This document shows, piece after piece, positions 39,688 through 48,577 of a stretch of DNA of 50,410 nt. The stretch comes from Lachnospiraceae bacterium. GTDB taxonomy: Bacteria > Bacillota > Clostridia > Lachnospirales > Lachnospiraceae. Location: assembly GCA_910575035.1 (NCBI GenBank), contig CAJTDL010000034.1, forward strand, positions 1 to 50,410. The letters run 5' to 3'. The number at the start of each line of letters is the position of its first letter. Position 1 is the first letter of the stretch. The notes below the pieces were generated by a model. That model saw only the letters and a program-made list of their open reading frames with translations, had not been told where the DNA came from and made no database searches. The position numbers and the translations under genes are program-made.

Positions 39688-39816
39688 ATGGATTTTTCAG
39701 AAAAACTATTAACTTTGCGGAAAGCCAATGACATGACACAGGAGCAGCTTGCTGAAAAACTCAATGTTTCAAGGCAGTCCATTTCAAAATGGGAAAGTGG
39801 AGTTTCCCATAGTTAA
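39688..39816 (+). pseudogene. truncated XRE regulator
   Basis: 42 codons after [28 protein letters not shown], then [11 protein letters not shown], a complete HTH that stops directly after it. Full-length relatives continue with a dimerisation or membrane part. A deletion has joined it to DNA ending in a terminator. Confidence 0.75.
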
Positions 39817-39875
39817 AGATACCACACCAAATATGATGAACCCACGCTTATACACTACCAGCTATAATAAACCGC

Positions 39876-39915
39876 AAGGACAGCAATTTGATGATACTGC
39901 TGTCCTTTCTTTTAT
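39876..39915 (+). terminator. rho-independent terminator
   Basis: AAGGACAGCA (39876-39885) and TGCTGTCCTT (39898-39907) with a following T run. Confidence 0.85.
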
Positions 39916-39970
39916 AAAATTGCAGTACACATAAAAAAGCTGTAAAATGATAAATATATTTGTCCTTGTA

Positions 39971-39999
39971 ACAATTCTCGGACATTTGCCTGTTATACT
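39971..39999 (+). promoter_or_regulatory. response-regulator box and promoter of the two-component operon
   Basis: ACAATT (39971-39976) and ACATTT (39982-39987) are spaced 11 bp, as OmpR/PhoB-family sites are. TATACT (39994-39999) follows after 6 nt, with the box replacing the -35. The same layout is found before the ABC transporter at 41855. Confidence 0.7.
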
Positions 40000-40027
40000 A
40001 TCTGCAAAAAGCAAAGGAAGTGAGGAT

Positions 40028-40720
40028 ATGAAGCAGATTTTAATTGTCGAGGACGACAGTTTTTTGAATAAGATGTTAGCCTATAACCTGACCGCAGACG
40101 GCTACGGCGTGACTTCTACTCTAAATGCCAGAACCGCAGCCGACGCCATCCGCCAGCGGGAATTTGATTTAGTGCTGTTGGACATTAACCTGCCAGATGG
40201 GAACGGTTTTGAGCTGTGCAAGCTGATAAAGCCCCAGCACCCGGACACCATCGTAATATTCCTGACCGCCAACGATCAGGAGAGCGACCAGATACGGGGC
40301 TATGAGGTGGGCGCGGTGGACTACATCACAAAGCCCTTTGTGATCGGAGCCTTGCAGCGAAAAATCAAAGCCATGTTCGCTATGCTGGAACACCACAAAC
40401 CGGCCAAGGACATTTACGACGACGGGCGGCTGTTTCTGGACTTCTCGGAGCAGACGGCGTCCCTAAACGGCAAGCCCCTGACCCTATCCCCGATGGAGTA
40501 TAAAATGCTGAACCTGTTCCGCAAAAATCCCCGGCAAGTGCTGACCCGTGGGCAGCTTTTGGAAAAGCTGTGGGATATAGACGAGAGGTTTGTGGACGAA
40601 CACACCCTGACAACCTCCATCAGCCGGATTCGCAGCAAGATTGAATCTGACGGCGGCGCACCCTACATCAAGACTGTTTACGGCATGGGGTATCAATGGA
40701 CGGGAGGCGAGGCAAAATGA
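40028..40720 (+). CDS. OmpR/PhoB family response regulator
   Basis: A 230-residue regulator. The receiver has V-E-D-D (8-11), the phosphoacceptor Asp in L-L-D-I-N-L-P and K-P-F, followed by a winged helix with L-T-L-S-P-M-E-Y-K-M-L, R-S-K-I-E and V-Y-G-M-G-Y-Q-W. The ATG at 40028 follows AGTGAGG. The kinase overlaps its end (ATGA at 40717). It probably controls the ABC transporter genes downstream through the matching boxes, typical of antimicrobial-peptide-sensing modules. Confidence 0.93.
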   Translation: MKQILIVEDDSFLNKMLAYNLTADGYGVTSTLNARTAADAIRQREFDLVLLDINLPDGNGFELCKLIKPQHPDTIVIFLTANDQESDQIRGYEVGAVDYITKPFVIGALQRKIKAMFAMLEHHKPAKDIYDDGRLFLDFSEQTASLNGKPLTLSPMEYKMLNLFRKNPRQVLTRGQLLEKLWDIDERFVDEHTLTTSISRIRSKIESDGGAPYIKTVYGMGYQWTGGEAK

Positions 40721-41828
40721 AGTTTCAAAACCTCTCGGTAAGGCGGCTGTTTGGCCGGGTGGCAATAGGGCTTGCCCTCTCCATGTCCGGGATCACCATA
40801 GCCTTGTTTTTTGTGATAAAACAGACGGCGGTGCTGCTGACGGGCGGGGCGCTGCTGCTGTGCGCCTTTGTGGGGATTTTTGTACTGACGCAGGCGTTTG
40901 GAAAGCGGCTGTCGCAGTTTACCGCTGACCTGTGCCAGACCTTAGACCACATGATCGCCGGAAATGAAGCGCCCCAGCGGCCAGAGGACAGCGAAACCCA
41001 GTTTGCCAGAATCGGACACCGGCTGGCAAGGCTTTATCAGATCATGCAGGAGAACCGCCTTCTTGTGGACGAGGAACGGCAGGAGTTACAGACCCTTGTA
41101 TCGGATATTTCCCATCAGGTGAAAACGCCGGTAAGCAACCTGAAAATGGCGACGGACACCCTGCTGGAAAAGCCTATGACCGAGGCGGAGCGTACTGACT
41201 TTATCCGGGGAATCCGCAGCCAGACGGATAAGCTGGACTTTCTCTTTCAGGCCCTTGTGAAAACCTCCCGGCTGGAAACGGGCGTGATCCAGTTGGATAA
41301 GAAACCTGGCCACCTTTTTGATACCGTAGCGCAGGCTATGAGTGGGATTGTATATGCAGCGGAGAAAAAAGAAATCGCCGTGTCCGTGGACTGCCCGGAG
41401 GATTTGGCCGTTTCCCATGACAGCAAATGGACATCCGAAGCGAGATCGTAACCCGGCAGGGCGGCTATATCAAAGTGGTTTCGGAGCCGGGCAAGGGTTC
41501 GGGATTTTCCATTATGCTGCCGACAAAATAGAACGCGGCGGACGGCCATTTCCGGCTGCCCGCCGTAAATTTTTTTGAAATGTCCGAGCGTTGTAACATT
41601 TCACCTCCTCTTTAACCTGTTGGACAATGCGGTGAAGTACACCCCGGCAGGCGGGAAAATCACGGTGTCGGTGGTGCTGTGGGAAATGTATGTGGAGATC
41701 AAAGTGACCGACACCGGCAAGGGCATTTCCGAAAGCAATCAGGCCGCCATCTTCCGGCGCTTCTATCGTGAGGAAGAAGTACACGAACAGCAGGGCGTGG
41801 GCATTGGCCTGTATCTGGCCCGCCGATT
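40717..41828 (+). pseudogene. histidine kinase with segments out of order
   Basis: The frame from 40717 gives two membrane segments and the H-box (S-D-I-S-H-Q-V-K-T-P), then runs out after D-S-K-W-T-S-E-A at about 41447. The next DNA (41446-41531) encodes the kinase's true C-terminus, E-I-V-T-R-Q-G-G-Y-I-K-V-V and F-S-I-M-L-P-T-K plus stop. The missing ATPase middle (F-N-L-L-D-N-A-V-K-Y through G-I-G-L-Y-L-A-R) comes only afterwards, at 41610-41822. Moving that middle back between 41447 and 41448 would rebuild a normal kinase. As it stands no full kinase is made. Confidence 0.85.
41577..41602. repeat. GAAATGTCCGAGCG repeat, copy 1
   Basis: GAAATGTCCGAGCGTTGTAACATTTC, present with one mismatch at 48418-48443. 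The 7-bp ends are inverted (GAAATGT/ACATTTC), and the halves match the response-regulator half-sites in opposite orientation. The two copies bracket the transporter genes. Confidence 0.6.
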
Positions 41829-41854
41829 TTCAATGAAATTTTTTGGCCGCTGTA

Positions 41855-41883
41855 ACATTTCGCGGACATTTGGGTTTTACAAT
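41855..41883 (+). promoter_or_regulatory. response-regulator box and promoter of the first ABC transporter
   Basis: ACATTT (41855-41860) and ACATTT (41866-41871), 11 bp apart, then TACAAT (41878-41883) after 6 nt. This is the same geometry as at 39971-39999. Confidence 0.72.
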
Positions 41884-41925
41884 AGCCTTATCAACAGGCA
41901 GAAAGCCTTGAAAGGAGTTTTGAGT

Positions 41926-42591
41926 ATGAGCGTTTTGCAGACGATTGATCTGAAAAAGTATTACGGCACAGAGCCAAATATCACCCGCGCCCTTGACGGC
42001 GTGAACTTCTCCGTAAATGACGGCGAATTTGTGGCCGTTGTGGGAACCTCCGGCAGCGGCAAGTCTACCCTGCTTCACATGATGGGCGGGCTGGACACCC
42101 CTACTTCCGGCAATGTGATTGTCCGGGACAAAGAGCTGTCGAAAATGAACGACGAACAGCTCACCATCTTCCGCCGCCGCAACATTGGCTTTATCTTCCA
42201 GAACTATAACCTTGTTCCTATCCTGAATGTGTATGAGAACATCGTCCTGCCGGTGGAGCTGGACGGGGACACGGTGGATCAGAAATTTTTGGACGAGATT
42301 GTTCACCTGCTGGGGCTGGAAGATAAACTGAAAAATATGCCGAACAATCTTTCCGGCGGCCAGCAGCAGCGTGTGGCGATTGCCCGCGCCTTGATTACCA
42401 AACCGGCTATTGTGCTGGCCGACGAGCCGACCGGCAACCTTGACAGCAAGACCAGCGCCGAGGTGCTGGGGCTTATCAAGCGCACCAGTGCGGAGTTCCG
42501 GCAAACCGTTGTGATGATTACCCACAATGACGACATAGCCCGTCTTGCAGATCGGATTGTCCGCATTGAGGACGGAAAGATTGTGGAGTAA
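41926..42591 (+). CDS. ABC transporter ATP-binding protein (MacB/SalX type)
   Basis: A 221-residue ATPase. Walker A is G-T-S-G-S-G-K-S-T (40-48), the signature L-S-G-G-Q-Q-Q-R, Walker B V-L-A-D-E-P-T-G-N-L-D, and a late T-H-N-D. It powers an FtsX-type permease encoded 14 nt downstream. Such modules export or detach lipids and peptide antibiotics. AAAGGAG precedes the ATG at 41926. It is nearly identical to the ATPase at 45300, and both are GC-rich while the permeases are AT-rich. Confidence 0.93.
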   Translation: MSVLQTIDLKKYYGTEPNITRALDGVNFSVNDGEFVAVVGTSGSGKSTLLHMMGGLDTPTSGNVIVRDKELSKMNDEQLTIFRRRNIGFIFQNYNLVPILNVYENIVLPVELDGDTVDQKFLDEIVHLLGLEDKLKNMPNNLSGGQQQRVAIARALITKPAIVLADEPTGNLDSKTSAEVLGLIKRTSAEFRQTVVMITHNDDIARLADRIVRIEDGKIVE

Positions 42592-42605
42592 GGAGGTGGC
42601 AGGCT

Positions 42606-44999
42606 ATGACATGGCCTTTTGAGAATGATACCAGCGCTATTATTAAAAAATTAGCGTCTGCTCAATTAAAGAAAGAGCGTTTGAAGAAGATTTTTACGAT
42701 TATTGCAATTTCATTAGCAACATTTTTGATGGCGTCTGTATTGCTTCTGGTTTCTGGAATTATTACAGTGAATCAAAATGGAGGTAATAACATTACGGGT
42801 TCCTATCATGCTCTTATTTCCAGCATAGAAAAAGAACAATATCAAAAATTGTCTGATGATGTGCGAGTGGATTTATGCGGATTCACAGCTTCTATTGGTA
42901 GTGTTAAATCTGGAAACGATCGTCTTAATATTTCGTATTCCAACAATGATGCACTTACATTAAATGGGCTATCTGTTTCCGAGGGGAAAATGCCAGAGAA
43001 AGATAATGAAATACTGATTGAACAAGAATACTTAATTCGGCAGAAGATAAATGCAAAAATTGGAGATACCATTTTATTGCCAGACCCAAACAACGGCGAG
43101 GAAAAATCCTTTATTATAACAGGATACTTGAAAACAGGGGCTAAAGGCACTGACCGCTCATTATATGCAGCTATGGTTTCTGAAGAATATTTCTTAAAAA
43201 TGGATGGATGGAATAACTTTTCACCGGCAGTAATGCTTCGTGTAAATTTAGATGCAAAGACGAACTCTGAGGATGTAAAAAACTTAATATCAGAGATAGC
43301 GGCTGATGCAGGTTGTAAAGCGACTCCTTCTTATAATGAAGCATATTTGAATCTTAGCCAGCCTTCGGTATTGATGGTTATGGCGGCCGTTGCTGGGCTG
43401 GTTGTTATCGTAATCGCTGGTATTTTGGTAATATACAATATTTTCTATATTTCCATTATCAATTCAATTAAAGAATATGGACAGTTTCGCACAATAGGGA
43501 TGACAGCAAAACAGATTCAAAGACTTGTTCTTAGGGAGGGAACTTTGCTGATGTTACCTGCAATTCCTATTGGACTAATTGCGGGAATTGTAGTGGCTTA
43601 TATTTTAATTCCGCATGGATTTGAATTATGGAATGTGCTATGGATATGCCCGATTGTTGTTGCGTTAACCTATGCCACTGTGCGCCTGTCCATCAAAAAA
43701 CCTGCTAAAATTGCCGCGACCGTTTCACCCATAGAGGCTTCCCGCTATGAACAAAATAATCAACCCAAATGTAAACATAGGCAGCACAAACTAGCGCCGG
43801 GGTCTTTGGCAGTAAATCAAGCTCTGCGTTATAAGAAAAAAAATATACTGACAGTCGCCTCTCTTGTCTTGACTGGCGTTTTACTGTTAGGCTTATCTTC
43901 TGTCCTTTCTTCTATAAATGCAAAAGATATGTCTTTATCTGGGTTTGCAAGAGGACAGTTCATTTTAAGAATCTCAAATCAGGAGCTAATGGAAAATCCT
44001 TTGGAGATTTTACAGAAATCAAGTCCTTTTACGGAGGAAGTGGAAAAAGAACTCTCACAATTATCAGGTGTGCAAAGGATTATGAACGATCAGCATCTAC
44101 CAGTTTCCTATGATTTGCAAGCAATGGAATCAGATGCTGAAATTGTAGGATTTGAGAAAGCAGATATGACTTTGCTGCAAAGCTGTATCTTAAATGGAGA
44201 AATATCAGATTATGAGCAAATGGCAACTGAAAATCAGATGGTTATTGGCCGGCCGAATGACTTTGAGAAGTATTTTGGTATTCGTCCAGAAGTCGGCTCG
44301 TCGGTACCCCTAAAGATTTTTGATGGGGAGCATACGAAGAATCTGGAATTTGAGATTGCGGCAGTTCTTGACGAAAGTAAGATTGGAAATAATGGCGATA
44401 AAATAGATATGCTGTTATTGCCGGTTGATTCAATGCAAAAAATTGCACACAGCAATTTAACATATCAGTATGTAATTTGCGTAGAGGATTCTTTTGAACA
44501 GCAAGCAGAAAATGAAATAGACCAAATCATATCAGATAATCCACGACTGAGTATTGATTCGCTTTCTGCTGCGATTGCCCAAAATGAAAACTTCTTGCAG
44601 GGAACACAGTTAGCCCTTGCAATAGCCATTGTTTTAATTGGTTGTTTTTCTGTGATGAATTTGCTAAATACAATTTTGACGGGAATTATTGTAAGGCGCA
44701 AGGAGTTTTCTCTCATGCGTTCAGTGGGAATGTCTCAAAAACAATTATCCGTGATGGTTCATAAAGAGGGATTGATCGTAGTTGGTATTGGACTTGTATT
44801 ATCTGTGATAATTGGTGGAGGAATTGGATATGTTCTTTGCTCATTTTTGAAAAACAACCTAATTAACTATTTGAATTATCAATTTCCATTGGGTATTACA
44901 ATCTTGTATTGTGCGATTGTTATTTTATGTAGTGTGCTGATTACAACAGGAGCCTTAAAGCAGCAAAGCAAGTTATCAATGATGGAAGCTCTGCGATAA
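42606..44999 (+). CDS. FtsX-like ABC transporter permease
   Basis: A 797-residue permease with an N-terminal membrane segment (about 28-50) and an extracellular domain (about 55-250). Three segments follow around 255-365, then a linker, a fifth segment near 415, a second extracellular domain, and three final segments (about 660-795). This is two FtsX repeats. Its first 12 codons (M-T-W-P-F-E-N-D-T-S-A-I) are the same as in the second permease, after which they diverge. AAGGAGGTGGC precedes the ATG. Confidence 0.92.
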   Translation: MTWPFENDTSAIIKKLASAQLKKERLKKIFTIIAISLATFLMASVLLLVSGIITVNQNGGNNITGSYHALISSIEKEQYQKLSDDVRVDLCGFTASIGSVKSGNDRLNISYSNNDALTLNGLSVSEGKMPEKDNEILIEQEYLIRQKINAKIGDTILLPDPNNGEEKSFIITGYLKTGAKGTDRSLYAAMVSEEYFLKMDGWNNFSPAVMLRVNLDAKTNSEDVKNLISEIAADAGCKATPSYNEAYLNLSQPSVLMVMAAVAGLVVIVIAGILVIYNIFYISIINSIKEYGQFRTIGMTAKQIQRLVLREGTLLMLPAIPIGLIAGIVVAYILIPHGFELWNVLWICPIVVALTYATVRLSIKKPAKIAATVSPIEASRYEQNNQPKCKHRQHKLAPGSLAVNQALRYKKKNILTVASLVLTGVLLLGLSSVLSSINAKDMSLSGFARGQFILRISNQELMENPLEILQKSSPFTEEVEKELSQLSGVQRIMNDQHLPVSYDLQAMESDAEIVGFEKADMTLLQSCILNGEISDYEQMATENQMVIGRPNDFEKYFGIRPEVGSSVPLKIFDGEHTKNLEFEIAAVLDESKIGNNGDKIDMLLLPVDSMQKIAHSNLTYQYVICVEDSFEQQAENEIDQIISDNPRLSIDSLSAAIAQNENFLQGTQLALAIAIVLIGCFSVMNLLNTILTGIIVRRKEFSLMRSVGMSQKQLSVMVHKEGLIVVGIGLVLSVIIGGGIGYVLCSFLKNNLINYLNYQFPLGITILYCAIVILCSVLITTGALKQQSKLSMMEALR

Positions 45000-45033
45000 A
45001 TGTTTTTTTTAGAATATCAGAGGAGGCGACGCA

Positions 45034-45294
45034 ATGGAACTGACCCCGACCTTGATTTTGAATCTGGCGCTGCTGATCGTCCCGCCCGTTGCCCTTGTGC
45101 TGGCGTTCCGGCAATGGCTGGCTCGGCACATCCGCTGGGTGGTTGCCTTGACTGCTCTCTGTGATGTTCTCCTGTTTTGGGATGAACTGTTTTACTATGA
45201 GAGCTTCGGCCTGTTCGCTGTGCTGATTCTGGTACAGTTGGCGGCCACCGGCGCAGCAGCGTTCCGCATTTACAACAAACAAAGAAAGGATTGA
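45034..45294 (+). CDS. small membrane protein in the transporter operon
   Basis: An 86-residue protein with three likely membrane segments (L-A-L-L-I-V-P-P-V-A-L-V-L-A; V-V-A-L-T-A-L; F-A-V-L-I-L-V-Q-L-A-A) and a basic end. It is GC-rich like the ATPases. AGAGGAGGCGACGCA precedes the ATG, and the second ATPase starts 5 nt after its stop. Perhaps an accessory subunit; unrecognised. Confidence 0.75.
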   Translation: MELTPTLILNLALLIVPPVALVLAFRQWLARHIRWVVALTALCDVLLFWDELFYYESFGLFAVLILVQLAATGAAAFRIYNKQRKD

Positions 45295-45299
45295 ATTTT

Positions 45300-45965
45300 A
45301 TGAGCATTTTACAGACTATCGACCTGAAAAAGTATTACGGCACAGAGCCGAACATCACCCGCGCCCTTGACGGCGTGAACTTCTCCGTGAATGACGGCGA
45401 ATTTGTGGCCGTTGTGGGAACCTCTGGCAGCGGCAAGTCTACCCTGCTTCACATGATGGGCGGGCTGGACACCCCCACCAGCGGAACCGTGATTGTCCGG
45501 GACAAAGAGCTGTCGAAAATGAACGACGAACAGCTCACCATCTTCCGCCGTCGCAACATCGGTTTTATCTTCCAGAACTATAACCTTGTTCCCATTCTGA
45601 ATGTGTATGAGAACATTGTCCTGCCGGTGGAACTGGACGGGGATACGGTGGATCAGAAGTTTTTGGACGAGATCGTTCACCTGCTGGGGCTGGAAGATAA
45701 ACTGAAAAATATGCCCAACAATCTTTCCGGCGGACAGCAGCAGCGTGTGGCGATTGCCCGCGCCCTGATTACCAAACCGGCTATTGTGCTGGCCGACGAG
45801 CCGACCGGCAACCTTGACAGTAAGACCAGCGCCGAGGTGCTGGGACTTATCAAGCGTACCAGCGCGGAGTTTCGGCAAACCGTTGTGATGATTACCCACA
45901 ACAACGATATTGCCCGCCTTGCAGATCGGATTGTCCGCATTGAGGACGGCAAGATTGTGGAGTAA
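45300..45965 (+). CDS. ABC transporter ATP-binding protein, second copy
   Basis: 221 residues, differing from the 41926 ATPase at only a handful of positions (for example I-L-Q for V-L-Q at 3-5, T-S-G-T for T-S-G-N, H-N-N-D for H-N-D-D). All ATPase motifs are present. GAAAGGA precedes the ATG at 45300. The two ATPases should be interchangeable with either permease, given the shared first permease codons. Confidence 0.93.
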   Translation: MSILQTIDLKKYYGTEPNITRALDGVNFSVNDGEFVAVVGTSGSGKSTLLHMMGGLDTPTSGTVIVRDKELSKMNDEQLTIFRRRNIGFIFQNYNLVPILNVYENIVLPVELDGDTVDQKFLDEIVHLLGLEDKLKNMPNNLSGGQQQRVAIARALITKPAIVLADEPTGNLDSKTSAEVLGLIKRTSAEFRQTVVMITHNNDIARLADRIVRIEDGKIVE

Positions 45966-45979
45966 GGAGGTGGCAGACT

Positions 45980-48352
45980 GTGACATGGCCTTTTGAGAAT
46001 GATACCAGCGCCATTACAAAGAAGCTGGCAAACAGAAGCATTAAAGCAGATAAGCGAAGAAACATCTTTATTATTGTAACGATTGCTTTTGCTGCCTGCC
46101 TTATGACCGTTCTTGCGCTCTATACATTCGGAAAATCACATGAATTGAAAACATTCTTACAGGGGCGCTACCAAGCGGCAGTTATTGATGTGGATTTGGA
46201 AACAATCAATGATTTAAGGCAAGATTCCAACATTGAAATGGTAGGAACAGAGGCTTTAGTTGATAGTTTCCGTGTTGATGATTATACATTGAATGTTAAT
46301 TTTCGGGACAGCAATAATCTGTATTTGTATTCCACAGAATTTGTTGGGAACTTACCTGATAAGGAAAATGAAGTTGCAGTTTCGGAAGCCTATTTGAAAC
46401 ATATTGGCCGCCCTGTTGAATTGAACCAAGAAATCGAATTACCGTTGCAAAATGGGAAAAATGCAAATTTCACTGTATGCGGTCTTTTACATGACGATGG
46501 TGCAAATAGGCGGTATCAAGTATTGGTATCTGATTCTTTTCTGCAATCGTATTTTCAAGATCACATCCCTTATAATGCTACACTACGGATAATGGGAAGC
46601 GGATCATTCAAAGAGGACGAATTGAAAAATTTGATTAAATCTTGTTTGACCCCTTATGGAATCAGAGAAGAACAGATCGCTTATAGTTCGTCTTACTTTG
46701 ATAGTGTTGATAACTCAAGCCGAGATATGCTGGGTGTAGCGGCAATTAGTATTCTAATTGTGATTGCCTGTTCCACCGTTATATACAGCCTATTTTATAT
46801 TTCAGTCGTTGGGAAAGTCAAAGAATATGGCCGTTTAAGGGTAATTGGCATGACCCAAAAACAGATTAAACGCATGGTAAAAAGAGAAAGCTGGCAATTA
46901 TCCCGCACTTCAATTCCATTAGGGATTGTAGTTGGCTGCTTAATAGGATATGTGCTTGTACCCAAAGGCTGGAATTGGCTTAATACATTGGCAATTATCG
47001 TTGTTATCTCCATATTGACTGAATTATCGGTTGTTCTATCAATTCGCAAGCCGATTAAAATTGCAGCAAGCATTTCTCCCATTGAAGCTGTACGCATATC
47101 AACGACAACTGAAAACGAAAAGTTAAACACCAAAAAATTAAGGAGAAAACTAACTCCTGAAAATTTAGCTAAAATCGGTTTTATGCGAAACCACAAAAAA
47201 GTGATTTTGACTTTAATATCATTGGGATTTTCAGGAATTTTACTGATGAGTGCAGCAACATTTCTGGCTTCTATTGATGAAGAAGATATGGCCCGGCAGT
47301 CATTTGGTGATAAGGAATTTTTGATTACACTTTCCGATGAATATAGCGACAATTCCTTGAAAGATAATCCGCTGGACGATAGCATGATAAATCTTTTGAC
47401 AGATTCTCCATATATCACAGATGTTAAATCTATAAAGGGATGTTCCGCAGACATTTTACTTCCAGATAAAAAAGAACCGTCCTCGTTCCGTGAAATTATA
47501 GGATTGTCGGACGATGAATTTTCCAGCTTATCGAATAACCTACTATCAGAGGAAATAAGCTACCAAGAACTTGTCGAGAAAAATGGTATCTTAATTGACG
47601 ACACAGCCGGTATGCTAAAGTCATGGGAAGATTATAGTGTTGCTTTAGGAGATGTGGTAACAATAGTATCTTCTTCTGGAAAGAAAATCGAATTATCTGT
47701 CGTCGGAACTATTGACATGAGCGATACGGACTACAACGGAACATATTTCTTTGTCCCGGAAAATATACTATCCGAGATATATCAAGAGAAGAAGAATTTT
47801 AATACTGAATTTGTCATAAATGCAGATGTGAACCAACTTCCTGCGGCAGAAAATGTCGTCTTAAATGCAATCGGTGACAATCCTGATATTCAATTTAATA
47901 GCTTTGATGACGCACTATCTTCCATAAAAATGCACATGACAGGGTATCAGATTCCGATCTACGGGTTAATTGTTTTTATTGCAATTTTCGGTATTATCAA
48001 CCTTTGCAATACCTTGATGACGAACCTTGTATCCAGACAACAAGAATTTGGCGTATTGCAATCTATTGGTCTATCAAATAAGCAATTATATAAGATGTTA
48101 AGAATGGAATGTTTGTATTATGTGTTTGGGACAATGGCAATAACATTTATTTTCGGCACAGCAGCAGGTTATATTCTATGCCAGATATTTAATCAAGTTG
48201 GAGTGTTCGGAAAATTGCATTATACTTTCCCATTCTTGCAAGTGCTTCTATTTTTTGCAGTCCTCGTAGTAATTGCATTGATATATTCGACTTTAGCCAT
48301 TCGCTATTGCCATAAGCAATCTCTTGTAGACCGCATTAAGACAATGGAATGA
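45980..48352 (+). CDS. FtsX-like ABC transporter permease, second
   Basis: A 790-residue permease with the same topology as 42606: membrane segments near 28-50, 255-360, 410 and 660-785, with two extracellular domains. Beyond the first dozen residues it is clearly diverged, above all in the extracellular domains, which suggests a different substrate. It starts with GTG 45980 after AAGGAGGTGGCAGACT. A strong terminator follows the stop. Confidence 0.92.
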   Translation: MTWPFENDTSAITKKLANRSIKADKRRNIFIIVTIAFAACLMTVLALYTFGKSHELKTFLQGRYQAAVIDVDLETINDLRQDSNIEMVGTEALVDSFRVDDYTLNVNFRDSNNLYLYSTEFVGNLPDKENEVAVSEAYLKHIGRPVELNQEIELPLQNGKNANFTVCGLLHDDGANRRYQVLVSDSFLQSYFQDHIPYNATLRIMGSGSFKEDELKNLIKSCLTPYGIREEQIAYSSSYFDSVDNSSRDMLGVAAISILIVIACSTVIYSLFYISVVGKVKEYGRLRVIGMTQKQIKRMVKRESWQLSRTSIPLGIVVGCLIGYVLVPKGWNWLNTLAIIVVISILTELSVVLSIRKPIKIAASISPIEAVRISTTTENEKLNTKKLRRKLTPENLAKIGFMRNHKKVILTLISLGFSGILLMSAATFLASIDEEDMARQSFGDKEFLITLSDEYSDNSLKDNPLDDSMINLLTDSPYITDVKSIKGCSADILLPDKKEPSSFREIIGLSDDEFSSLSNNLLSEEISYQELVEKNGILIDDTAGMLKSWEDYSVALGDVVTIVSSSGKKIELSVVGTIDMSDTDYNGTYFFVPENILSEIYQEKKNFNTEFVINADVNQLPAAENVVLNAIGDNPDIQFNSFDDALSSIKMHMTGYQIPIYGLIVFIAIFGIINLCNTLMTNLVSRQQEFGVLQSIGLSNKQLYKMLRMECLYYVFGTMAITFIFGTAAGYILCQIFNQVGVFGKLHYTFPFLQVLLFFAVLVVIALIYSTLAIRYCHKQSLVDRIKTME

Positions 48353-48365
48353 CCTTTTGAGATCG

Positions 48366-48395
48366 GCGGGGCGGCGTATGCTGCCCCGCTTTTTC
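48366..48395 (+). terminator. terminator of the transporter operon
   Basis: GCGGGGCGGC (48366-48375), loop GTAT, GCTGCCCCGC (48380-48389) with one G-U pair, then TTTTT. Confidence 0.9.
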
Positions 48396-48417
48396 CGCCA
48401 TTTCTCAAAAAGATTTT

Positions 48418-48443
48418 TGAAATGTCCGAGCGTTGTAACAATT
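48418..48443. repeat. GAAATGTCCGAGCG repeat, copy 2
   Basis: GAAATGTCCGAGCGTTGTAACAATTC, one base different from 41577-41602, each preceded by a T-rich run. The stretch to 48577 otherwise shows no gene. Confidence 0.6.
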
Positions 48444-48577
48444 CAGCCTGTTTTTCTGTCGAAATCAAAGGCACCTCGGACATTTATAGTTCTTCCAAAA
48501 GTTTGATGATAATATTACCATTCATGGAAGAAGCAATCTGTTATTGCAATAATGCGAAATTGACGATAGAAAGTTTT

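Noticed and set aside
39749-39934. 61-codon frame downstream of the truncated XRE gene
   Set aside because: Overlaps the XRE fragment and a terminator hairpin, has no ribosome site and no family features.
41575-42591. One long frame joining the kinase middle to the first ABC ATPase
   Set aside because: The ATPase has its own AAAGGAG and ATG at 41926 and a promoter inside the frame; the fusion is a by-product of the kinase rearrangement.
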